Source: Zoogloea dura
Lineage (GTDB): Bacteria; Pseudomonadota; Gammaproteobacteria; Burkholderiales; Rhodocyclaceae
Length of the DNA: 64,000 nucleotides
Assembly: GCF_012927165.1 (NCBI RefSeq)
Contig: NZ_JABBGA010000009.1
Coordinates: 62,001-126,000, forward strand
Reading direction: 5' to 3'
Shown here: one piece after another, positions 8,849-19,655 of the stretch
Layout of the letters: every line of letters begins with the position of its first letter
How positions within the stretch are numbered: the first letter of the stretch is position 1
The notes under the pieces: model-generated
Database searches by the model: none
What the model saw: only the letters and a program-made list of their open reading frames with translations
Told to the model about the DNA's origin: nothing
Made by a program: the position numbers and the translations under genes

Positions 8849-9328
8849 TCAGGCCACCGACGCCTGGTCGCCCTCCCCGCCCCGCCCGCGGCGGGCCGGG
8901 CGCCGCACCAGCATGGCCTGGCGCAGGGCCTCCAGGCCCTCGCCCTTGCCGAACATCTTCATCAGCGAATAGCCCTCCAGCGAGGCCATCAGGATGTCGC
9001 TGCCCAGGGCGATGCGGGTGTCCTCCATCTTCGCCACCACCTCCTGCAGCCGCAGCAGGCGCGGGCGCAGCGCATCGAAGGCCGTAAGGTCGGCCTGCAT
9101 CTCGGTCGCCAGGAAGGACGGCGGCAGGATGTCCCCGTTCTGGGCCAGCACCATGGCGGTCTGGCGGCAGAACTGCTCGGACTTGTCGCCCATCTTCACC
9201 AGGCCGCGCACGACCTCCGGCGAAAGGCTCACGAAGGCCGCCACCTCCTGCTCGAGGGTCGCGATGGCCCCATCCATGGCGTCGAGGTTCTTGGCGGAAA
9301 GGGTCAGGGAAACAAGGTTCTGGGTCAT
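8849..9328 (-). CDS. Small helical protein of unknown function
   Basis: I do not recognise this 159-residue protein. It appears all-helical and soluble, with no signal peptide and a single cysteine. The N-terminal half resembles a long amphipathic helix pair ([20 protein letters not shown]). The C-terminus is a short Arg/Gly-rich tail. The size and helical pattern recall phasin-like or four-helix-bundle proteins, but no motif is decisive. It has a good AGGAG ribosome site and its own promoter, so it is likely expressed by itself. Confidence 0.72.
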   Translation of the reverse strand: MTQNLVSLTLSAKNLDAMDGAIATLEQEVAAFVSLSPEVVRGLVKMGDKSEQFCRQTAMVLAQNGDILPPSFLATEMQADLTAFDALRPRLLRLQEVVAKMEDTRIALGSDILMASLEGYSLMKMFGKGEGLEALRQAMLVRRPARRGRGGEGDQASVA

Positions 9329-9404
9329 GATCGGGCTCCTGGCAATGAGGTCTGGGATGACGCCACGAGAACGGTCGAATCCCCTCCGCAGCGGCAGGAC
9401 GAGA

Positions 9405-9432
9405 ATACTACTTCGTCATACAACAATGTCAC
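9405..9432 (-). promoter_or_regulatory. Probable promoter of the 8849-9328 gene
   Basis: On the minus strand a -35 box GTGACA (9427-9432, 5/6) and a -10 box TAGTAT (9405-9410, 4/6) are separated by 16 bp, about 75 bases ahead of the start codon. Confidence 0.45.
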
Positions 9433-9535
9433 TCAGGTAGGCCACCAGATGGTGGCAAAGTGTGAAACCCGGCAAGATCACACCCCACCCGGGCAGGCCT
9501 CATATCCGGCGGACGGAGCTGTGCCGCGGACATGC

Positions 9536-9566
9536 TTGACTTTGAGTGCACTCAAACTTCCAGAAT
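9536..9566 (+). promoter_or_regulatory. MerR-type promoter and operator
   Basis: A -35 box TTGACT (9536-9541) and -10-like box CAGAAT (9561-9566) are held 19 bp apart, the over-long spacing typical of MerR-activated promoters. The spacer holds a perfect 16-bp palindrome TTTGAGTGCACTCAAA (9541-9556). The predicted transcription start falls at or next to the MerR ATG at 9573 and no ribosome site precedes it, so the message may be leaderless. Confidence 0.75.
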
Positions 9567-9572
9567 CGATCC

Positions 9573-9986
9573 ATGGAATCCCATCTGAGCATCAACGAGG
9601 TTGCCAGGCGCACCGGCCTCAGCGCCCACACCCTGCGCTACTACGAGCGCGCCGGCCTGATCGCCCCCGTGGCGAGGGCGGCCGGCGGCCAGCGCCGCTA
9701 TGCCGCCGCAGACCTCGAATGGATAGGTTTCCTGCTGCGCCTGCGCGAAACCCGCATGCCCATCGGGCAGATGCAGGGCTTCGCCAGGCTGCGCGCCGAA
9801 GGGACGGCCAGCGCGCCGCAGCGCCGGCAGATGCTGGAAACACATCTCGCCGAGGTGGAGACATCGATCGCGGCCATGCAGCGCGCAGCCCAGGCCCTGC
9901 AGGCCAAGATCGAGCACTACCGGGCGCTCGAAGCGTCCCTGCAGCCCTCAACCCGCATCACCGCAAGGAAAACGCCATGCCCCTGA
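9573..9986 (+). CDS. MerR-family transcriptional regulator (NmlR/AdhR-like)
   Basis: DNA-binding regulator that presumably controls itself and the decarboxylase-family gene it overlaps. The 137-residue protein starts with the MerR winged helix ([20 protein letters not shown], then ERAGLI). The wing [20 protein letters not shown] and a dimerising coiled coil over residues 80-125 follow. AdhR/NmlR proteins of this type usually carry a sensor cysteine where this one has arginine (FLLRLRET). The only cysteine is two residues from the C-terminus, so thiol sensing as in AdhR looks unlikely. ATG 9573 is chosen because the domain begins there; a GTG at 9546 lies inside the operator. In Bacillus AdhR also controls a carboxymuconolactone-decarboxylase-like gene, which supports the pairing. 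Confidence 0.9.
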   Translation: MESHLSINEVARRTGLSAHTLRYYERAGLIAPVARAAGGQRRYAAADLEWIGFLLRLRETRMPIGQMQGFARLRAEGTASAPQRRQMLETHLAEVETSIAAMQRAAQALQAKIEHYRALEASLQPSTRITARKTPCP

Positions 9987-10378
9987 ACACCTCCCCTACC
10001 CCGACCCGCTACCAGCAAGGGCTTGCCCGGCTGCGCGAGATAGACGGCGAAGCCGGCGAGCGGGTCATCGACAGCCTCGCCGACATCGCGCCGGATTTCG
10101 CCCGCTACCTGATCGAGTTTCCCTTCGGCGACATCTACTCGCGGCCAGGCCTGGATCTGCGCAGCCGCGAGATCGCGGTGGTCGCCGCCCTCACCGCCAT
10201 GGGCAACGCCGCGCCCCAGCTCAAGGTCCATCTGCAGGCCGCCCTCAATGTAGGCGTCACGCGCCCGGAGATCGTCGAGATCATCATGCAGATGGCCGTC
10301 TACGCCGGCTTCCCCGCCGCCCTCAACGGCCTCGCGGCCGCCCGTGAAGTGTTTGCAGAGGGGGATGCGGCGGGCTAG
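9977..10378 (+). CDS. Carboxymuconolactone decarboxylase family protein
   Basis: Small helical protein of the CMD/AhpD superfamily, 133 residues. It contains the conserved stretch [16 protein letters not shown] and the segment [20 protein letters not shown]. There is no CxxC pair, so it is not an AhpD-type peroxidase reductase. The true reaction is unknown; many such MerR-linked members respond to aldehydes or electrophiles. The ATG sits 10 bases inside the end of the MerR gene, so the two are translated together. Its stop codon shares the four bases CTAG with the stop of the convergent htrA gene. Confidence 0.85.
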   Translation: MPLNTSPTPTRYQQGLARLREIDGEAGERVIDSLADIAPDFARYLIEFPFGDIYSRPGLDLRSREIAVVAALTAMGNAAPQLKVHLQAALNVGVTRPEIVEIIMQMAVYAGFPAALNGLAAAREVFAEGDAAG

Positions 10379-11853
10379 CGCGGAGTCTCCACCGGCCTCA
10401 CCGGCACGAACAGCCGTTCATTGCCCCGCTGCACCAGCAGCGCGATGGTGCCGCCGCTGGCCTTGAAGACCTCGCGGGCCTGGTCGATGGTGGCGACGGG
10501 CTTGCCGGCCACCGCCAGGATCACGTCGCCGGCCTGCACGCCGGCCAGCTGGGCCGGGCCCTCCACCACGTCGACCAGCACCCCCTCGACCACCCCGATG
10601 GCCAGGCGCTCGGCGGGCAGCAGCGGGCGCAGCTGCAGGCCGAAGCGCCCCTGCAGGTAGGCGTCGCGCGGCGGCTGCGGCGGTGGGCTGACCGGCTTGC
10701 CGGCGTCGCCGAGGGTCACCTCCAGGCGCAGGGCGTGGCCATCGCGCCACACTTCGAAGACCAGATGCTGGCCGGGCTGGGCCAGGGTGACCAGGGTCTG
10801 CAGATCGGCCGCGGCGGCGATGGGCCGGCCGCCCACCTTGAGGATCACGTCGCCGGGCAGCAGGCCCGCCTGGGCGCCGGGGCTGCCGCGCTGCGTGTCG
10901 AGCACCAGCGCGCCCGCCGGGGCGGGCAGCTTGAAGGCCTCTGAAAGCGGCTGGTTCATCTCCTGCACCGTCACCCCGAGCAGGCCGTGGGAGACATGGC
11001 CGGTGGCCACGATCTGCTGCTGCACCTTGAGGGCGATGTCGATGGGGATGGCGAAGCTGAGCCCCTGGAAGCCGCCAGTGCGGCTGTAGATCTGCGAGTT
11101 GATGCCCACCACCTCGCCGCGCGCATTGAACAGCGGCCCGCCGGAATTGCCCGGGTTGACCGCCGCGTCGGTCTGGATGAAGGGCACCCCGCTGCCGTCC
11201 GGCAGGGAACGCCCCTTGGCGCTGACCACCCCGGCGCTGACGCTGTTCTCGAAGCCGAAGGGCGAGCCGATGGCGAGCACCCACTGTCCCACCTGCAGCT
11301 CGGTGGGGTTGCCCACCTTCACGGTCGGCAGCTGCTTCGCGTCGATGCGCAGCACGGCGATGTCGGTGCGCTTGTCGCTGCCCAGCACCCGGGCCCGGAA
11401 CTCACGCCTGTCGGTCAGCTTGACGACCACGTCATGGGCGCTGGCGATGACGTGGGCGTTGGTCAGGATCAACCCGTCCTCACTGAGGATGAAGCCGGAG
11501 CCCTGGCCCCTGACCGGCACCTGCATGCTGGCCCCGCTGCCACCGAACTGCTGCTGGAAGCGGCGCAGGAACTGCTGCATGGAGTCCGCGTCGGCATCGT
11601 CGCTGGTCGGGTCGGCGGTTTCCGGCCCCACCGTCACCTGGCGCACGCCGCTGACGCTGATATTGACCACCGCCGGGCCGTAGCGCTGGGTGATCCGGGC
11701 GAAATCGGGCACCCCCGCCGTGCCCACCGCGGCGGGCGGATCCGCCGCAGCCGGCGCGGCGCCGGCGGGCACACAGGGGGTGACGAGGGCGGCGAGCGCG
11801 ATGGAGACGCTCGCTGCAAGGCGGTGGCGGGGGGCTGGAATGAACATGGGCAT
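10375..11853 (-). CDS. HtrA/DegP-family periplasmic serine protease with two PDZ domains
   Basis: Degrades or refolds damaged envelope proteins. It has a signal peptide (about residues 1-36, ending near AGA) and a trypsin-like domain. The triad is visible in ILTNAHVI (His), [10 protein letters not shown] (Asp) and [12 protein letters not shown] (Ser). Two PDZ domains follow, starting near [11 protein letters not shown] and at [16 protein letters not shown] Gln-rich Q-linker ([16 protein letters not shown]) sits before the protease domain, as in DegP/MucD. The product is 492 residues from the ATG at 11853; a second ATG at 11847 and an upstream GTG at 11904 are alternatives, and none has a strong ribosome site. 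It is downstream of the efflux operon by about 120 bases and could be co-transcribed. Confidence 0.9.
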   Translation of the reverse strand: MPMFIPAPRHRLAASVSIALAALVTPCVPAGAAPAAADPPAAVGTAGVPDFARITQRYGPAVVNISVSGVRQVTVGPETADPTSDDADADSMQQFLRRFQQQFGGSGASMQVPVRGQGSGFILSEDGLILTNAHVIASAHDVVVKLTDRREFRARVLGSDKRTDIAVLRIDAKQLPTVKVGNPTELQVGQWVLAIGSPFGFENSVSAGVVSAKGRSLPDGSGVPFIQTDAAVNPGNSGGPLFNARGEVVGINSQIYSRTGGFQGLSFAIPIDIALKVQQQIVATGHVSHGLLGVTVQEMNQPLSEAFKLPAPAGALVLDTQRGSPGAQAGLLPGDVILKVGGRPIAAAADLQTLVTLAQPGQHLVFEVWRDGHALRLEVTLGDAGKPVSPPPQPPRDAYLQGRFGLQLRPLLPAERLAIGVVEGVLVDVVEGPAQLAGVQAGDVILAVAGKPVATIDQAREVFKASGGTIALLVQRGNERLFVPVRPVETPR

Positions 11854-11970
11854 GGGGCCAGGCTTCCGGGCAGGAACAGATGAGTGGCAGACGGGTGGCG
11901 GCACACATTATGACGCGACTCTCCACCCGCACAGCGCCCACGCCGCGCAAAAGCCGACCGGCGGCGGCCC

Positions 11971-13500
11971 TCAGTCCGGGCGCGGGCCCACCCCGCCCCC
12001 GGCGTTCTTGGCCAGCAGCACCGCCGCCACCAGGCGCCGGGCGGCCAGATCATTGGCGCTGCGCTGGGCCGACAGGTGGGTGGCCTGGGCCGTCACCACG
12101 TTGAGAAAGCTCACCGTGCCGGCCTTGTACTGGTTGAGGGCGATGGCCTCGGCCTCGGCGGCGGCGGCCACCGCGGCAGCCTGCTCGACCGCCGCCTCGT
12201 CCAGCAGGCGGGCCGCCGACAGGTTGTCCTCCACCTCCTGGAAGGCCACCAGCACGGTCTGGCGATAGGTGGCGACAGCCTGCTCCCAGCTGGCCTGGGC
12301 CTGGCCCACGGCGGCCTTTTTTGCGCCAGCATCGAAGATCGTCGCCGCCAGCGTGGGGCCCAAAGACCAGTAGCGGCTGGGCACGGTGAGCAAGTCCTCG
12401 ATCTGCGAGCGCCGGAAGCCGGTCGAGGCGCTCAGGCCCAGCACCGGGAAGCGGGCGGCCTGAGCCGCGCCGATGGCCGCGTTGGCGGCGGCCACCCGGC
12501 GCTCGGCCGCGGCAATGTCGGGGCGCCGCTCCAGCAGCGTGGACGGCAGGGTCACCACCGCCGGGGCGATCGGCAAGGCCGCGCTGGACGGCGGCAGGCT
12601 GAAGCCGGCCGGCGCCTGCCCGACCAGCACGGCCAGGGCGTGCTCGTACTGGCTGCGCGACAGCCTCGCATCCAGCGCCGAGGCCCGGGCGCTGCGCAGC
12701 TGGCTCTCGGCCTGGACCACATCGGCCTTGCTGGCCACGCCGGCGCCATAGCGGTTGCGGGTGAGCTCGAGCGAACGCGCGTAGGCCGCCACGGCGGCAT
12801 CGAGAAGCTGCAGCTGGCGCTCGGCGGCACGCAGCTGGAAGTAGGTCTGGGCCAGGGTGGCATGGGCCGACAGGCGCGCCGCAGCGAGGTCGGCCTCGCT
12901 GGCCTGGACCCGCTCGTCGGCGGCCTCCACGTTGCGGGCGATGCGCCCCCACACGTCAGCCTCCCAGCTGGCGCTGGCACCGAGGCTGAAACTGTTGCGT
13001 GGCGGTGCACTGCCGGCAGCATCGGTGGCGGCCGAGGTGGCCGAGCGGGTCGCCCCGGCGGTGGCATTGATGGTCGGGAACCACGACGCCCGCGCCGCAT
13101 CGGACAGGGCCCGGGCCTGGCGGTACTGGGCCTCGGCGATGCGCAGGTTCTGGTTGGAGATGTCGACCTTGTCCTGCAACGCGTCCAGCTGCGGGTCGCC
13201 AAAGGCCTTCCACCAGGTGTCGGAGGCCAGCGGATCGGCCGGAACGGCAGGCTTCCATTCACCGGCCTCCTTGAAGGCTGCGGGGGTGTCCACCACCGGC
13301 CGCACGTAGTCCGGGCCGATGCTGCAGCCCGCCAGGCTCAGGGCACAGAGAAAGGCGAGAACGGTGGGGCGAACTGCAGGGGCGACTTCAGCCGCCCATC
13401 GGACATCGATCAATGTTGGCTCCCGATTCAACGTGCTGCGGGCGGCCGAAGCCGCCCCTACAGGGGGCCCTGCCAGGTTGTGTGGGGTCTGGTCAGGCAT
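11971..13500 (-). CDS. RND efflux outer-membrane lipoprotein (NodT/OprM family)
   Basis: TolC-like channel that completes a tripartite efflux pump. The lipobox LSLAGC is followed by SIGPDYVRP, the signature start of mature NodT/OprM proteins. Two outer-membrane-efflux repeats follow. The ATG overlaps the stop of the permease gene (ATGCCTGA). That start puts about 45 residues before the hydrophobic signal segment, which is long. The extra stretch is encoded by a REP-like inverted repeat pair (13374-13462). A TTG at 13413 with GGGAG six bases upstream would give a normal 30-residue signal peptide and may be the real start. Confidence 0.9.
   Translation of the reverse strand: MPDQTPHNLAGPPVGAASAARSTLNREPTLIDVRWAAEVAPAVRPTVLAFLCALSLAGCSIGPDYVRPVVDTPAAFKEAGEWKPAVPADPLASDTWWKAFGDPQLDALQDKVDISNQNLRIAEAQYRQARALSDAARASWFPTINATAGATRSATSAATDAAGSAPPRNSFSLGASASWEADVWGRIARNVEAADERVQASEADLAAARLSAHATLAQTYFQLRAAERQLQLLDAAVAAYARSLELTRNRYGAGVASKADVVQAESQLRSARASALDARLSRSQYEHALAVLVGQAPAGFSLPPSSAALPIAPAVVTLPSTLLERRPDIAAAERRVAAANAAIGAAQAARFPVLGLSASTGFRRSQIEDLLTVPSRYWSLGPTLAATIFDAGAKKAAVGQAQASWEQAVATYRQTVLVAFQEVEDNLSAARLLDEAAVEQAAAVAAAAEAEAIALNQYKAGTVSFLNVVTAQATHLSAQRSANDLAARRLVAAVLLAKNAGGGVGPRPD
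13374..13462. repeat. REP/BIME-like inverted repeat pair
   Basis: Two 24-bp elements face each other: 13374-13397 (CTGCAGGGGCGACTTC core) and 13439-13462. The reverse complement of the second (starting CTGTAGGGGCGGCTTC) matches the first at 21 of 24 positions. Each can fold into a hairpin, best seen as GGGCGGC-CGAA-GCCGCCC at 13440-13457. They lie inside the 5' end of the efflux lipoprotein gene. A 12-base match to the same element (CTTCAGCCGCCC) occurs at 22214-22225. Confidence 0.7.
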
Positions 13501-16500
13501 GGGCAGGCAGGCTCCGCTTGCGGCGCAGCCGGTCGAGCAGCACGAAGACGACCGGCGTGGTGTAGAGGGTGAGGATCTGGCTGAGGATCAGCCCGCCGAC
13601 GATGGCGATGCCCAGGGGCTGGCGCAGCTCGGCGCCGTCGCCGGTGCCGATGGCCAGCGGGATGGCGCCGAACAGGGCCGCCAGGGTGGTCATCAGGATG
13701 GGCCGGAAACGCAGCAGGCCGGCATGGTGGATGGCATCGCGGGCGCTCTCGCCGTGGTGGCGCATGCGCTCGATGGCCACGTCGATCATCATGATGGCGT
13801 TCTTCTTGACGATGCCGATCAGCAGGATCACCCCGATCATGGCGATCAGGCCGAACTCGGTGTCCTTCGCCATCAGGGCCAGCAAGGCCCCCACCCCGGC
13901 CGAGGGCAGGGTGGACAGGATGGTGATGGGATGGATCAGGCTCTCGTAGAGCATGCCCAGCACGATGTAGATGGTGATGATGGCGGCCAGGATCAGGATG
14001 GGCTGGGAGCTCATGGACTTCTGGAAGGCCCCCGCCGAGCCCTCGAAGCTGGTACGTACCCCCACCGGCACGCCGATGCCGGCCAGGGCCTGGTTGATCA
14101 CCACGGTGGCCTCGCCGATGGAACGCCCCTCCGGCAGGGCGAAGCTGATGGTCGACGCCGCCGCCCCGCCCTGGTGGCTGACCGACAGGGGCGCCAGGGT
14201 GGTCTCGAAGCGGGCCAGCGCCGACAGCGGCACCCGCGCCCCGGTGGGGCTGACCAGGTTGAGGCGCGACAGGGATTCCGGCCCCTGCAGGTATTCCGGG
14301 GCGGCCTCGAGCACCACCCGGTACTGGTTGAGGGGGTTGTAGATGGTGGACACCTGGCGCTGGCCGTAGGCGTTGTTGAGCGCCGTGGTGGCGGCCCGCA
14401 TGGTGATGCCGTAGCGGGCCAGGGCGTCCCGGTCGAACACCAGGGTGGTCTGCGGCCCGGCGTCCTGCTGGTCGGTGCTCACGTCGGTGATCTCGTCCAG
14501 GCGGCTCATCGCGTTGCGGATGCGCGGCTCCCACAGGCGCAGCTCGTCCAGGCTGTCGGACTGCAGGGTGAACTGGTAGGCGGAGTTGCTGGAACGCCCG
14601 CCGATCCGGATGTCCTGCACGGCGCTCAGGTAGAGGCTGGCCCCCGGCACCCGCGCCAGCTTCTTGCGCAGGCGCCCCACCACCGCCTCGGCGGATTCCT
14701 GGCGTTCGGCGATCGGCTTGAGGGTCACGAACATCGACCCGTAGTTGCGCTGGGAGCCGCCGGTGAAGCCGGTGACGGTGGCCACCGCGGGGTCGGCCCC
14801 GACGATGGCCAGGAAGATGTCCATCTTCTCCTTCATCGCCTGGAAGGAGATGGCCTGGTCGGCCTCGACGAAGCCGCGCAGGCGGCCGGTGTCCTGCTGC
14901 GGGAAGAAGCCCTTGGGAATGATCTGGTACAGATGCACGTTGAGGCCCACCGTGGCCAGCAGCACCAGCATGACGATCCAGCGGTGGTCCAGGGCCCAGC
15001 CCAGGCTGCGCCGGTAGCCGCCGGCCAGGGCCTCGAGGGCGCGCCCCACCGCCCGGTCGAGGCGGCCGCGCTCCCCTTCCGGCGGACGCGGGCGCAGCAG
15101 GCGGGCGCACATCATCGGAGTGGTGGTGAGCGACACCAGCATCGACACCAGGATGGCCGCCGACAGCACCACCGCAAACTCCCGGAACAGCCGCCCGACG
15201 ATCCCGCCCATGGCCAGGATGGGGATGAACACGGCAATCAGCGACAGGCTCATCGACAGCACCGTGAAGCCGATCTCCCGCGCCCCGCGCAGGGCCGCCT
15301 GACGCGGCGGCATGCCCTCGTCCACGTGGCGGGAGATGTTCTCCAGCACCACGATGGCGTCGTCCACCACGAAGCCGGTGGCGATGGTGAGCGCCATCAG
15401 CGACAGGTTGTCGAGGCTGAAGCCGGCCAGGTACATGATGGAGAAGGTCCCCACCAGCGACACCGGCACCACCACGCTGGGGATGACGGTGGCCCGCCAG
15501 TTGCGCAGGAACAGGAAGACCACCATCACCACCAGGGCCACCGAGATGAGCAGCGTGCGCTCCACCTCGCGCAGGGAGCCGCGGATGGTGGGGGTGCGGT
15601 CCATCACCACGTCCAGGTCGATGGCCGGCGACACGCTGGCGCGTAGATGGGGCAGCAAGCCGGTGACCCGGTCCACCGTCTCGATGATGTTGGCGCCGGG
15701 CTGGCGGTTGACCATCAGCAGCACACCCGGGCGGCCGTTGGCGTAGCCGTAGTTGCGGTCGTTCTCGACCCCGTCCCGGACCCGCGCCACATCGCCCAGG
15801 CGCACCGCCGAGCCGTTCTTCCAGGAGATGATCAGCGGCCTGTATTCTGCCGCCGTGCGGGCCTGGTCGTTGGCCCCGACCTGCCAGGCCTGCTCGCCAT
15901 CCTCCAGCACACCCTTGGGGCGGTTCACGTTGGCGCCGACCAGAGCCGTGCGCACATCATCCAGGTTGAGCCCCGCCGCGGCCAGGCGGGCCGGGTCGGC
16001 CTCCACCCGCACCGCCGGCAGCGAGGCGCCGCCGATGGACACCTGCCCCACCCCATCCACCTGGGCCAGGCGCTGGGCAAGCACCGTGGAGGCCGCGTCG
16101 TACAGCTGGCCCTGGGTGAGGGTCGCCGAGGTGAGGGCCAGGATGATGATGGGCGTCTCGGCCGGGTTCACCTTGCGGTAGGTGGGGTTGTTGGGCAGGC
16201 TCGTCGGCAGCTGGCCGCGGGAGGCGTTGATGGCCGCCTGCACTTCGCGGGCGGCACTGTCGATGTTCTTGGAGAGCTCGAACTGCAGGGTCACGCGGGT
16301 GGTGCCGAGGGACGAGTTGGAGGTCATCTCGGTGACCCCGGCGATCTGCCCGAGGATCCGCTCCAGCGGCCCGGCCACCGTGGCCGCCATGGTCTCCGGG
16401 CTGGCCCCGGGCAGGTTCGCCGACACCGAGATGGTCGGGTAGTCCACCTGGGGCAGCGGCGACACCGGCAGCAGGCGGAAGGCGATCGCCCCCGCCAGGG

Positions 16501-16564
16501 CCACCGCCAGGGTCAACAGGGTGGTGGCCACCGGCCGGAAGATGAACAGGCGGGAGAGGTTCAT
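13493..16564 (-). CDS. RND efflux permease, MdtC/MuxC type
   Basis: Proton-driven inner-membrane drug exporter. The 1023-residue protein has the RND layout: one N-terminal helix, a large periplasmic loop, a central six-helix group, a second periplasmic loop and a final five helices. It starts [20 protein letters not shown]. The essential charged pair of helix 4 is in [19 protein letters not shown]. It lies 14 bases after a paralogous permease of the same size, the arrangement of MdtBC and MuxBC heteromeric pumps. Expected substrates by family are novobiocin, deoxycholate, macrolides and similar compounds, but specificity cannot be read here. Confidence 0.93.
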   Translation of the reverse strand: MNLSRLFIFRPVATTLLTLAVALAGAIAFRLLPVSPLPQVDYPTISVSANLPGASPETMAATVAGPLERILGQIAGVTEMTSNSSLGTTRVTLQFELSKNIDSAAREVQAAINASRGQLPTSLPNNPTYRKVNPAETPIIILALTSATLTQGQLYDAASTVLAQRLAQVDGVGQVSIGGASLPAVRVEADPARLAAAGLNLDDVRTALVGANVNRPKGVLEDGEQAWQVGANDQARTAAEYRPLIISWKNGSAVRLGDVARVRDGVENDRNYGYANGRPGVLLMVNRQPGANIIETVDRVTGLLPHLRASVSPAIDLDVVMDRTPTIRGSLREVERTLLISVALVVMVVFLFLRNWRATVIPSVVVPVSLVGTFSIMYLAGFSLDNLSLMALTIATGFVVDDAIVVLENISRHVDEGMPPRQAALRGAREIGFTVLSMSLSLIAVFIPILAMGGIVGRLFREFAVVLSAAILVSMLVSLTTTPMMCARLLRPRPPEGERGRLDRAVGRALEALAGGYRRSLGWALDHRWIVMLVLLATVGLNVHLYQIIPKGFFPQQDTGRLRGFVEADQAISFQAMKEKMDIFLAIVGADPAVATVTGFTGGSQRNYGSMFVTLKPIAERQESAEAVVGRLRKKLARVPGASLYLSAVQDIRIGGRSSNSAYQFTLQSDSLDELRLWEPRIRNAMSRLDEITDVSTDQQDAGPQTTLVFDRDALARYGITMRAATTALNNAYGQRQVSTIYNPLNQYRVVLEAAPEYLQGPESLSRLNLVSPTGARVPLSALARFETTLAPLSVSHQGGAAASTISFALPEGRSIGEATVVINQALAGIGVPVGVRTSFEGSAGAFQKSMSSQPILILAAIITIYIVLGMLYESLIHPITILSTLPSAGVGALLALMAKDTEFGLIAMIGVILLIGIVKKNAIMMIDVAIERMRHHGESARDAIHHAGLLRFRPILMTTLAALFGAIPLAIGTGDGAELRQPLGIAIVGGLILSQILTLYTTPVVFVLLDRLRRKRSLPAHA

Positions 16565-16577
16565 GCCCGTACAGCCC

Positions 16578-19500
16578 TCACGCCGACCGCCGCGCCAGCC
16601 GGTCGAAGGCCAGGTAGATCACGGGCGTGGTGAACAGGGTCAGCACCTGGCTGACCAGCAGGCCGCCCACCATCGTGATGCCCAGCGGCTGGCGCAGTTC
16701 GGAGCCGACGCCGGTGCCCAGCATCAGCGGCAGCGCGCCCAGCAAGGCCGCCAGGGTGGTCATCAGGATCGGCCGGAAGCGCAGCAGGCAGGCCTGGAAG
16801 ATCGCCTCCCGCGGGGCCAGGCCCTGGTTGCGCTCGGCGTCGAGGGCGAAGTCGATCATCATGATGGCGTTCTTCTTGACGATGCCGATCAAGAGCACGA
16901 TGCCGATGATGCCGACGATGCCCAGCTCGCTGCGCGCCAGCAGCAGCGCCAGCAGCGCCCCCACCCCGGCCGAGGGCAGGGTGGACAGGATGGTCACCGG
17001 GTGGATGTAGCTCTCGTAGAGCACGCCCAGCACGATGTACATGGTCACCACCGCGGCCAGGATCAGCAGCAGGGTGTTGGTCAGCGAGGCCTGGAAGGCC
17101 AGCGCCGCGCCGCGGAAGCTGGTCTCGATGCTGGCCGGCATGCCCAGTTCCTTCTCCACCCCGCGGATCGCCTCCACCGCGTCACCGAGCGCCGCGCCGG
17201 GGGCCAGGTTGAAGGACACCGTCACCGCCGGGAACTGGCCGATGTGATTGACCGCCAGGCTCGCCGGCCGCTCCACCACCCGCGCCACCGACGACACCGG
17301 CACCTGCACCCCGCCGGTGCCGGGCACATAGAGGCTGGCGATGGCGCCGGGGCCCTTGCGGAACTCGGGCTGCACCTCCAGCACCACCCGGTACTGGGTG
17401 GCCTGGGTGAAGATGGTGGAGATGAGGCGCTGGCCATAGGCGTTGTAGAGGGCGTTGTCGATGGCCGCGGTGCTCACCCCGAGGCGCGCCGCGGCGGCCC
17501 GGTCGATCTCGACCCAGGCCTGCAGGCCCTTGTCCTGCAGGTCGCTGGCCACGTCGGCGAGCTGCGGCAGCGCCTTGAGGCTGTCCACCAGGCGCGGCAC
17601 CCATTCGGCCAGGGCGGCACTGTCCGGCGACTGCAGGGAGAACTGGTACTGGGTGCGGCTGACCCGGTCCTCGATGGTCAGGTCCTGCACCGGCTGCATG
17701 TACAACGTGATGCCCGCCACCTTCCGCACCTCCGGCGCCAGCCGGCGGATCACCTCGCTGGCGCTGGCATCCCGCTCGGCCAGCGGCCTGAGAGTGATGT
17801 TCATGCGGCCGCTGTTGAGGGTGGTGTTGCTGCCATCCACCCCGATGAAGGACGACAGGCTGGCCACCGCCGGGTCTTTGAGTACCACCTCGGCGAGCGC
17901 CTGCTGGCGCTCCGCCATGGCACCGAAGGAGATCGACTGGTCGGCCTCGGTGATGCCCTGGATGGCCCCCGTGTCCTGCACTGGGAAGAAGCCCTTGGGC
18001 ACCGCCACGTAGAGCAGCACGGTGAGGCCGAGGGTGGCCGCCGCCACCAGCAGGGTCAGGCCCTGGCGCTCGAGGACCCATTCCAGCATCACCCCGTAGC
18101 GGGCAATGACCCGCTCGAGGAAGGCCCCCACCGCCCGGTTCAGCCGCCCCTGCTCATGCTCCGGCACATGGTGCAGCAGGCGCGCGCACATCATCGGGGT
18201 GAGGGTCAGGGACACGAAGGCGGAGATCAGGATGGCGATGGCCAGCGTGATGGCGAACTCGCGGAACAACCGCCCCACCACATCGCCCATGAAGAGTAGC
18301 GGGATCAGCACGGCGATGAGGGAGAAGGTCAGCGAGATGATGGTGAAGCCGATCTGCTTCGCCCCCTTGAGGGCCGCCTGCATGGGGGATTCGCCCTCCT
18401 CCACGTAGCGGGCAATGTTCTCGATCATCACGATGGCGTCGTCCACCACGAAGCCGGTGGAGATGGTGAGGGCCATCAGGGTGAGGTTGTTGAGGCTGAA
18501 ACCAGCCAGGTACATGACCCCGAAGGTGCCGACCAGGGACAGGGGCACCGCCACGCTGGGGATAAGGGTGGCCGGCACGCTGCGCAGGAACAGGAAGATC
18601 ACCATCACCACCAGGGCGACGGCAAACATCAGCTCGACCTGCACGTCGTGCACCGAGGCGCGGATGGTGGTGGTGCGGTCGGACAGCACCCGCAGCTCCA
18701 GCGAAGCCGGCAGGCTGGCGGTCATCTGAGGCAGCAGCGCGGTGACCCGGTCGGCCACCTCGATGACGTTGGCGCCAGGCTGGCGCTGCACGTTGATGAT
18801 CACCGCGGCGGTCTGGTCGGCCCAGGCGGCGAGGCGGATGTTCTCGGCGTCGTCCTTGAGGGTGGCCAGGTCGGACAGGCGCACCGGGTTGCCGTTCTTG
18901 TAGGCGACGATCAGGCCGCGGTATTCATCGGCCGACTTGAGCTGGTCGTTGGCATCGAGGGTGGACGCGCGCTGGGGGCCGTCGAAGCTGCCCTTGGCCT
19001 GGGTCACGTTGGCATTGGCCACCGCCGTGCGGATGTCTTCCAGGCCCAGCCCGTAGGCCGCCGCCGCGGTGGGATTGACCTGCACCCGCACCGCCGGGCG
19101 GCGCCCGCCGGCGATGCTCACCAGGCCCACCCCCGGCACCTGGGAGATCTTCATGGCCAGACGGCTCTCGACGAGGTCGTGGATGCGCGTGATGGGCAGG
19201 CTGGGCGAGCTCACCGCCAGGGTCAGGATGGGCGCGTCGGCCGGGTTCACCTTGCTGTAAGTGGGCGGCGCCGGCAGGTCGTTGGGGAGCAGGCTGGAGG
19301 CTGCGTTGATGGCCGCCTGGACCTGCTGCTCGGCCACATCGAGGCCCATCGTGAGGGCAAAGCGCAGGGTGATCACCGAGGCGCCGCCGGAGCTGCTGGA
19401 CGACATCTCGTCCAGCCCCGGCATCTGCCCGAACTGGCGTTCCAGCGGCGCGGTGACCGCCGAGGTCATCACGTCCGGGCTGGCACCGGGGTAGAGCGTC

Positions 19501-19643
19501 TTGACCTGGATGGTGGGGTAATCCACCTCGGGCAGGGCCGAGATCGGCAGCAGCCGGTAGGCGACGAAGCCCACCAGCAGGATGGCGACCATCAGCAGCG
19601 AGGTCGCCACCGGCCGCAGGATGAACAGGCGGGACGGATTCAT
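16578..19643 (-). CDS. RND efflux permease, MdtB/MuxB type
   Basis: Second proton-driven permease of the pump, 1021 residues, starting [20 protein letters not shown]. It has the same twelve-helix layout and the helix-4 acidic pair in [19 protein letters not shown]. Both permease genes have all expected segments and no frameshift, so a heterotrimer as in MdtB2C is likely. It begins 13 bases after the fusion-protein gene. Confidence 0.93.
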   Translation of the reverse strand: MNPSRLFILRPVATSLLMVAILLVGFVAYRLLPISALPEVDYPTIQVKTLYPGASPDVMTSAVTAPLERQFGQMPGLDEMSSSSSGGASVITLRFALTMGLDVAEQQVQAAINAASSLLPNDLPAPPTYSKVNPADAPILTLAVSSPSLPITRIHDLVESRLAMKISQVPGVGLVSIAGGRRPAVRVQVNPTAAAAYGLGLEDIRTAVANANVTQAKGSFDGPQRASTLDANDQLKSADEYRGLIVAYKNGNPVRLSDLATLKDDAENIRLAAWADQTAAVIINVQRQPGANVIEVADRVTALLPQMTASLPASLELRVLSDRTTTIRASVHDVQVELMFAVALVVMVIFLFLRSVPATLIPSVAVPLSLVGTFGVMYLAGFSLNNLTLMALTISTGFVVDDAIVMIENIARYVEEGESPMQAALKGAKQIGFTIISLTFSLIAVLIPLLFMGDVVGRLFREFAITLAIAILISAFVSLTLTPMMCARLLHHVPEHEQGRLNRAVGAFLERVIARYGVMLEWVLERQGLTLLVAAATLGLTVLLYVAVPKGFFPVQDTGAIQGITEADQSISFGAMAERQQALAEVVLKDPAVASLSSFIGVDGSNTTLNSGRMNITLRPLAERDASASEVIRRLAPEVRKVAGITLYMQPVQDLTIEDRVSRTQYQFSLQSPDSAALAEWVPRLVDSLKALPQLADVASDLQDKGLQAWVEIDRAAAARLGVSTAAIDNALYNAYGQRLISTIFTQATQYRVVLEVQPEFRKGPGAIASLYVPGTGGVQVPVSSVARVVERPASLAVNHIGQFPAVTVSFNLAPGAALGDAVEAIRGVEKELGMPASIETSFRGAALAFQASLTNTLLLILAAVVTMYIVLGVLYESYIHPVTILSTLPSAGVGALLALLLARSELGIVGIIGIVLLIGIVKKNAIMMIDFALDAERNQGLAPREAIFQACLLRFRPILMTTLAALLGALPLMLGTGVGSELRQPLGITMVGGLLVSQVLTLFTTPVIYLAFDRLARRSA

Positions 19644-19655
19644 CGCAACCGCCCG

